Source: DATLGB01 sp038232275
Lineage (GTDB): Bacteria > Actinomycetota > Thermoleophilia > Solirubrobacterales > Solirubrobacteraceae
Assembly (NCBI GenBank): GCA_038232275.1
Contig: JBBSIC010000001.1
Coordinates: 76,334 to 140,333, forward strand
DNA length: 64,000 bases
Direction: 5' to 3'
The notes under the pieces were generated by a model. That model was given only the letters and a program-made list of their open reading frames with translations, had not been told where the DNA came from and did no database searches. Below, one piece after another: positions 59,578 through 64,000 of this stretch (within the stretch, counting starts at the first letter, position 1; every line of letters begins with the position of its first letter). Made by a program: the position numbers and the translations under genes.

Positions 59578-61076
59578 AACGCCTGACCCTCCTGCTCCTG
59601 TCGATCATGGCGCTCGCCGCCGCCGCCGCGCCCGCGGCGCAGGCCGCGCGCGACCAGGAGGCGACGTTTCAGGACGACAACCAGCTCCTCTACACGACCC
59701 CGGCCGCGCAGAAGACGCACCTGGACACCCTCAAGGGGCTCGGCGTGGACCGCATCCGCGTGACCATCCTGTGGAAGGCGATCGCGCCGGCGGCGGACTC
59801 GACCACCCGGCCGACGTTCGACGCCACGGACCCCAACGCCTACGCCGCCGGCGCCTGGCGCAGCTACGACACGCTCGTCAAGGAGGCGTACGCGCGCGGC
59901 ATGCGCGTCAACTTCGACGTCACCGGGCCGGCCCCGCTGTGGGCCAATGGGCAGGCGCCCCGCCCCGACATCGCCGACACCTACGAGCCGTCGGCGGCCG
60001 AGTACTCCAAGTTCGTCACCGCGCTCGGCCGGCGCTACTCCGGCACCTGGTCCGACGGCGACGGCGGCCTGATCCCGCGCGTCGACTACTGGTCGATCTG
60101 GAACGAGCCCAACCACTCCGGCTGGCTGACCCCGACGTGGCAGAAGTCCGGCGGGAGGTTCTTCGAGCGCTCCGCCTCGCTGTACCGCGAGCTGCTCGAC
60201 GCCGGCTTCGCCGCGCTGGGCGCCACCGGCCACGGGTCCGACACGATCCTGATCGGCGAGACCGCGCCCACCGGTACGAGCTCGAAGAACGTCAAGCGCT
60301 TCATGAAGCCGCTGGTGTTCCTGCGCGCGCTGTACTGCGTGGACCGCAAGCTGCACCGGCTCAAGGGCACCGTCGCCAAGCGGCTGAAGTGCCCCTCGAC
60401 GGGCAAGGCCTTCCGCACCCAGCACCCCGCCCTGTTCTCGGCGACGGGCTTCGCCCACCATCCCTACCAGCTGCTCACGGCGCCCAACGTCAAGCCCAGG
60501 GACAAGGACTACGTGACGATGGGCGTCCTGCCCCGGCTGACCCACGCGCTCGACACGATGGTGCGCCGCTACGGCTCGCACAAGAAGTTCCCCCTGTACC
60601 TGACCGAGTACGGCTACCAGACCCCGCCCGACCTCGCCGGCGTCCCGCTCTCCGCCCAGGCGCGCTTCATCAACCAGTCAGAGCACATCGCCTCGCGCAA
60701 CCCGCGCGTGCGCACGCTCTCTCAGTTCCTGCTCCTCGACGACGGGCCGCCGATCGGCACCACCTTCCAGAGCGGCCTGATCGCCCGCACGGGCAAGAAG
60801 AAGCCCTCCTTCCAGGCCTACCGGATGCCCCTGTGGGTGAGCGGCAAGGGGTCGCGCAAGCACGTCTGGTCCGTCCTGCGCCCGGCGGCCAAGAAGGTGC
60901 GCGCGAAGGCCCTGGTCCAGTTCCGCCCCCGCTCGGGCAAGCGGTTTCGGACGATCAAGCACGTCACCTCCAGCGGAGCGCGCAACGTCGTCTCCGCGAC
61001 CGTGCACACGCACGGCTCGGGGTCGGTGCGCATCGTCTACGGGCGGATCCACTCGCGCAGCGCGACGGTGCACTAG
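59574..61076 (+). CDS. secreted GH39-like glycoside hydrolase with C-terminal beta domain
   Basis: 500 residues. Signal peptide 1-25. 'VDYWSIWNEPNHSGWL' holds the acid/base Glu (NEP motif), and 'FPLYLTEYGYQT' the nucleophile Glu. About 100 C-terminal residues form a small basic beta domain. It is related to the hydrolase at 50716 in barrel layout and, like it, neighbours a ligase gene, here coupled by an ATGA overlap. It probably cuts or edits the polysaccharide outside the cell. Confidence 0.83.
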   Translation: MKRLTLLLLSIMALAAAAAPAAQAARDQEATFQDDNQLLYTTPAAQKTHLDTLKGLGVDRIRVTILWKAIAPAADSTTRPTFDATDPNAYAAGAWRSYDTLVKEAYARGMRVNFDVTGPAPLWANGQAPRPDIADTYEPSAAEYSKFVTALGRRYSGTWSDGDGGLIPRVDYWSIWNEPNHSGWLTPTWQKSGGRFFERSASLYRELLDAGFAALGATGHGSDTILIGETAPTGTSSKNVKRFMKPLVFLRALYCVDRKLHRLKGTVAKRLKCPSTGKAFRTQHPALFSATGFAHHPYQLLTAPNVKPRDKDYVTMGVLPRLTHALDTMVRRYGSHKKFPLYLTEYGYQTPPDLAGVPLSAQARFINQSEHIASRNPRVRTLSQFLLLDDGPPIGTTFQSGLIARTGKKKPSFQAYRMPLWVSGKGSRKHVWSVLRPAAKKVRAKALVQFRPRSGKRFRTIKHVTSSGARNVVSATVHTHGSGSVRIVYGRIHSRSATVH

Positions 61077-61100
61077 CGCCGCCGGGGGTCGCTGCGTGAA

Positions 61101-61137
61101 GTGGTCGCGATAGGACCACGAGGCCGCAGCGGCCTCG
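61101..61137 (+). terminator. tandem hairpins after the hydrolase gene
   Basis: GTGGTC/GACCAC (6 bp, 7-nt loop) is followed at once by CGAGGCCGC a GCGGCCTCG (9 bp). They lie 25-60 nt past the stop and before the next -10 element. Confidence 0.55.
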
Positions 61138-61151
61138 GCCCCGGGGTCGGC

Positions 61152-61157
61152 TATGCT
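61152..61157 (+). promoter_or_regulatory. candidate -10 element
   Basis: TATGCT lies 34 nt before ATG 61192; the leader contains GGCAGGCGAG as a ribosome site. Confidence 0.5.
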
Positions 61158-61191
61158 CAAGTGCGCATACTGGAGAAACGGGGCAGGCGAG

Positions 61192-62190
61192 ATGACCACA
61201 CTGGATTGCGGTGTCGAGATCACCGAGGACACGACGCTCGACGGCGATCTCGCGTGTGCGAGCGGCCCGGCGCTGGTCGTCGCCGCAGACAACGTCACCC
61301 TCGACCTCGGCGGCCACACCGTGTCCGGCGACGCCCAGGCGCCGACCGGCGGGCCGGGCATCCTGCTGCGGTCGGTCAGCGGGTGCACCGTGCGTAATGG
61401 CACCGTGGAGCACTTCCAGGCCGGGGTGGTCATCGCGGGGGGCGAGCGTAACGTCGTCGAGGGCCTGACCGTCCAGGACAACATCGGGCCCGCTGACGGC
61501 GACTTTGGCGACGGGATCGTCCTCGACGCCTCGACGGACAGTCGTATCGCCGGCAACACCGTGCGGCGCAACGGCCCGTTCAGCGGGATCTCCCTCGTGG
61601 AGGGGTGCCATGGCAACGAGATCCGCGACAACGTGGTGACGGATAACAACATGCTGCACGCGGGCCAGCCGAGCGCGGGCCGCCAGGACATGGGCATTCG
61701 CCTGGAGGGGCCGGCCGCCAACGACAACAAGGTGGTCGGCAACACCGTCACGGGGAGTGGGAGCAGCGGGATCGTCGTCCTGCCCACCTGCGTGAACCTC
61801 GACGCGTGTGCCGAGACACCGCCCAACGAGGGCAACGAGGTAGCCGGCAACACCGTCAACCACAACGGCACGAGCGGACGGGGCGACGGCATCAAGCTGT
61901 TCAACGTGCCCAATCCGGTGGCGCCCACCAGGAACACGATCATCCACAACATCGCCAACGGCAACGCCACTGCCGGCATCTCCGTCGACGAGGGCGCCAC
62001 GGATAACCGAATCGCTCGTAACAGCGCGCACACCAACGGCGAGTACGACGGCTACGACGGCAACACCAACCCTGCCTGCGACGCCAACCAGTGGGAGGCG
62101 AACGACTTCGGCCTGGCCAACCAGCCGTGCGTGCGGCGGCCCGGGGCGACCGCGGCCTCGGGGCTCCGTACACGACTGGGCGCCGAGTGA
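61192..62190 (+). CDS. right-handed parallel beta-helix protein without signal peptide
   Basis: 332 residues. Repeats of the NosD/PbH1 kind are obvious: 'ADNVTLDLGGHTVSG', 'GCTVRNGTVEHF', 'DSRIAGNTVRRNG', 'GNEIRDNVVTDNN', 'DNKVVGNTVTGSG', 'GNEVAGNTVNHNG'. Such folds bind or cleave polysaccharide. No signal peptide is visible from ATG 61192, or from ATG 61153, which would lie on the -10. The next gene starts 9 nt after its stop. Confidence 0.82.
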   Translation: MTTLDCGVEITEDTTLDGDLACASGPALVVAADNVTLDLGGHTVSGDAQAPTGGPGILLRSVSGCTVRNGTVEHFQAGVVIAGGERNVVEGLTVQDNIGPADGDFGDGIVLDASTDSRIAGNTVRRNGPFSGISLVEGCHGNEIRDNVVTDNNMLHAGQPSAGRQDMGIRLEGPAANDNKVVGNTVTGSGSSGIVVLPTCVNLDACAETPPNEGNEVAGNTVNHNGTSGRGDGIKLFNVPNPVAPTRNTIIHNIANGNATAGISVDEGATDNRIARNSAHTNGEYDGYDGNTNPACDANQWEANDFGLANQPCVRRPGATAASGLRTRLGAE

Positions 62191-62199
62191 GGCACGCGC

Positions 62200-63687
62200 G
62201 TGACTGAGGCGACCACGGCAGACCAGTACGTCCTGCTCCCGATGCGGGGCATGCGGGCGACGGAGCAGACCCTGCCACCGGAGGGCCGCGAGTTCCTGCA
62301 GTCCATGAGCGAGGGACGCAGGGAGCTGGCGATCGCCGGCGGCTCGAGCGTGCAGGTGGACGTGCTCGACTCGATCGGCGCCGACGGGGCCAAGCTCGTG
62401 GCCCTGTCGCCGGACGCCGTCGCCGCGGTCCGGGCGCTCCAGCCCGGGCTGCGGCTGGTGCCCGTCGTGTACTACGCACCGGCTGCGAGACCCCGGGCGC
62501 AGGTGGTCACGGTCGCCCCGCTTGCCGCGGTCGCGCCGGGCATCCGCCTGCGCGTGGTCTCCGACACGGGCGGCGAGCCGGTGGCCGGCGCTGTCGTCGT
62601 GGCGTTCACCGACTTCGCGGCGAACGAGGGCGCCGAGGGCGTGACCGACGCTCAAGGCCAGATCAGCCTTGCCCTGGGGGCGTCGAGCGTCAGGCTCGAG
62701 CGGCTGTACGTCTACCCCAACACGGCCATGTGGAGCCTGCTCGAGACCGACGTGACCGTCTCGAATGGCGGCGAGGTCAAGCTGCACCCGATCGAGCTCG
62801 ACTACACGGACGGGCTGCGCCACTACTACGGCAACGGTCCGGACGGGGCCGGGGCCGGGGTCAAGGTCGCCGTGGTCGACACGGGGGTCGACCCGCACCC
62901 CGACCTGGTCATCGACGGCGGCGAAAACACCGTGACGGGGGAGGACCCCAAGGACTTCGGCAGCAACGGCGTGCCCCACGGCACCCATGTGGCCGGCATC
63001 ATCGCCGCCCGCGGCACCCCGCCCTCCGGCATCAGGGGTGTTGCGCCGGGGGTCACCCTCCGCGCCTATCGCGTGTTCGCCAAGGGCGCCTCGGGGGCAT
63101 CCAATTTCGCCATCGCCAAGGCGATGGACCGAGCGGTGGCGGACGGCTGCGACCTGATCAACATGAGCCTGGGCGGGGGACCCGCCGATCCGGTCTTGCA
63201 GACGGCCCTGGCCGACGCGCGTGCCGCCGGCAGCGTCTGCGTCGTCGCCGCCGGCAACGACGGGCAGCCGAAGGTGAGCTTCCCGGCCTCCGACGACATG
63301 GCGCTGGCCGTCGGCGCGCTGGGCCGTAAGGGCACGTTCCCCCGCGACAGCTCCGAGATCGACGACATCACGCCGCCCTTCGGCACGGACGAGGACGATT
63401 TCGTCGCCTCGTTCTCCAACACCGGCCCAGAACTCGACCTGATCGGCCCGGGAGTCGGCATCATCTCCACCGTCCCCGGCGGCTACGCCGAGATCAGCGG
63501 GACCTCGATGGCGTGCCCGGCCGCGACGGGGTCAGCCGCCCGGATCGTGGCATCGATGCCCTCCCTGAGCGAAAAGCGCGACGCCGCTCGCTCCGCGGCC
63601 ATCGTCAAGGCCGTCGCCGCCTCGGCCCGCGATCTCGGCTTCGCCCCGGTCATGGAGGGCAACGGCCTTCCCGAGCCGCCAGAGTAG
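62200..63687 (+). CDS. subtilisin-like S8 serine peptidase with N-terminal prodomain-like and Ig-like parts
   Basis: 495 residues. The triad is complete: Asp in 'VAVVDTGVDPHPD' (near 226), His in 'PHGTHVAGI' (near 263) and Ser in 'ISGTSMACPAATG' (near 434); the oxyanion Asn is in 'VVAAGNDGQ'. Residues 1-105 contain an I9-like fold ending 'VAALRALQPGLRLVPV'-style sequence, and about 110-190 a carboxypeptidase-regulatory-like beta domain. No signal peptide is seen. The GTG start has GAGG upstream; the gene is linked to its neighbours by a 9-nt gap and a 1-nt overlap. Confidence 0.9.
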   Translation: MTEATTADQYVLLPMRGMRATEQTLPPEGREFLQSMSEGRRELAIAGGSSVQVDVLDSIGADGAKLVALSPDAVAAVRALQPGLRLVPVVYYAPAARPRAQVVTVAPLAAVAPGIRLRVVSDTGGEPVAGAVVVAFTDFAANEGAEGVTDAQGQISLALGASSVRLERLYVYPNTAMWSLLETDVTVSNGGEVKLHPIELDYTDGLRHYYGNGPDGAGAGVKVAVVDTGVDPHPDLVIDGGENTVTGEDPKDFGSNGVPHGTHVAGIIAARGTPPSGIRGVAPGVTLRAYRVFAKGASGASNFAIAKAMDRAVADGCDLINMSLGGGPADPVLQTALADARAAGSVCVVAAGNDGQPKVSFPASDDMALAVGALGRKGTFPRDSSEIDDITPPFGTDEDDFVASFSNTGPELDLIGPGVGIISTVPGGYAEISGTSMACPAATGSAARIVASMPSLSEKRDAARSAAIVKAVAASARDLGFAPVMEGNGLPEPPE

Positions 63688-63935
63688 TGGCGAGAGGACG
63701 CTTCGTCGTGCGCTTCGCAGGAGACCGCGGCGAGCCGGCCGCGGACCTGGAGCGCATCCGCCGCCTTCCCGAGGCGACCGTGCTCGACGCGTCCTCGTCG
63801 CGCATCGTGCTCGTCGAGTCCGACGAGCAGCCGCTGCGCGACCTGGTCGAGTCCCTGCCCGGCTGGGTCGTCGCCCCCGAGCAGGAGACCCCCGTCCCCG
63901 ACACCCGCAAGCGGATCAGACGCCCGCCGGCTTAA
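63687..63935 (+). CDS. small I9/propeptide-like protein
   Basis: 82 residues. 'GRFVVRFAGDRGEPAADLERIRRL' followed by 'RIVLVESDEQPLRDLVESLPGWVVAPE' has the order and spacing of an inhibitor I9/subtilisin propeptide (strand, helix, strand, helix, strand). The GTG overlaps the protease stop by 1 nt (TAGTG), so it is translated with it. It could be a partner inhibitor or a second folding chaperone for the protease. No signal peptide. Confidence 0.6.
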   Translation: MARGRFVVRFAGDRGEPAADLERIRRLPEATVLDASSSRIVLVESDEQPLRDLVESLPGWVVAPEQETPVPDTRKRIRRPPA

Positions 63936-63953
63936 CCCGGATCGTGCATGAAA

Positions 63954-63988
63954 CAGAAGCGGCCCCGGGGTTCGGGGCCGCTGATCTG
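63954..63988 (+). terminator. strong GC hairpin
   Basis: AGCGGCCCCG and CGGGGCCGCT form a perfect 10-bp stem with a 5-nt loop (63958-63982), and CAGA/TCTG extend it after a 2-nt bulge. It lies 19 nt past the last stop and closes the beta-helix/protease operon. Confidence 0.7.
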
Positions 63989-64000
63989 TCCGCCTGAGCA

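Overview
The window is a high-GC bacterial chromosome segment, almost wholly given to making, exporting, joining and trimming surface polysaccharides. Very strong GC bias at third codon positions, many GTG starts, 1-4 nt stop/start overlaps and apparent leaderless promoters point to an Actinobacterium. A Thermoleophilia/Solirubrobacterales-like organism is my best guess from gene style, but there is no rRNA or marker gene here to prove it.

Layout. 1-5.2 kb: glycosyltransferases (GT4, GT2) and a zinc-knuckle methyltransferase. 5.3-11.9 kb: two large membrane proteins (GT-C-like, DUF2142) around a dolichol-phosphate-mannose-synthase-like GT2 and a GT2 with no usual start codon. 11.9-15.6 kb: housekeeping-like insert (DUF488, lipoprotein, truncated hemoglobin, SnoaL-like, methyltransferase, aldo/keto reductase). 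15.7-18.5 kb: CmoB-like methyltransferase and a GT2-GT4 fusion. 18.6-23.7 kb: YccF protein, then an SUI1-Wzm-Wzt operon (ABC polysaccharide exporter) divergent from a GT2-DUF4214 fusion. 23.7-28 kb: SGNH-like protein divergent from a GtrA / FdtB / GtrB-like / FdtC-FdtA operon for a 3-acetamido-3,6-dideoxyhexose decoration. 28-33.4 kb: minus-strand block of lower GC (GT-C-like protein, large secreted protein, short ORF, membrane-anchored sigma-like factor and a small coupled ORF). 33.7-38.1 kb: nucleotide-sugar enzymes, including GDP-mannose 4,6-dehydratase split by a 339-residue intein, and CDP-glucose 4,6-dehydratase. 38.2-46.1 kb: Wzx/Wzy pathway with GTs, one fused to a transmembrane and extracytoplasmic domain. 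46.2-50.7 kb: NDP-sugar epimerase and a giant fusion of a WecA/MraY-type phosphoglycosyltransferase with an O-antigen ligase-like and TPR-like region. 50.7-61.1 kb: two secreted GH39-like hydrolases, GT4s, a frameshifted RTX-like gene, and a second ligase operon. 61.2-63.9 kb: beta-helix protein, subtilisin-like protease and a small inhibitor-like protein, closed by a strong hairpin.

How it works together. Nucleotide sugars are made (GMD, CDP-glucose dehydratase, SDR epimerases, FdtA/B/C) and assembled by about a dozen GTs. Chains are initiated by the phosphoglycosyltransferase part of the fusion, exported by Wzm/Wzt or Wzx, and polymerised or ligated by three Wzy/WaaL-like proteins. PslG-like hydrolases probably trim the exported chain. 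The most notable items are the intein and its suspected co-conversion tract, the PNPT-ligase fusion, the repeated ligase/bitopic protein/hydrolase trio, and the very compact divergent promoters in which two -10 hexamers share one TA step.
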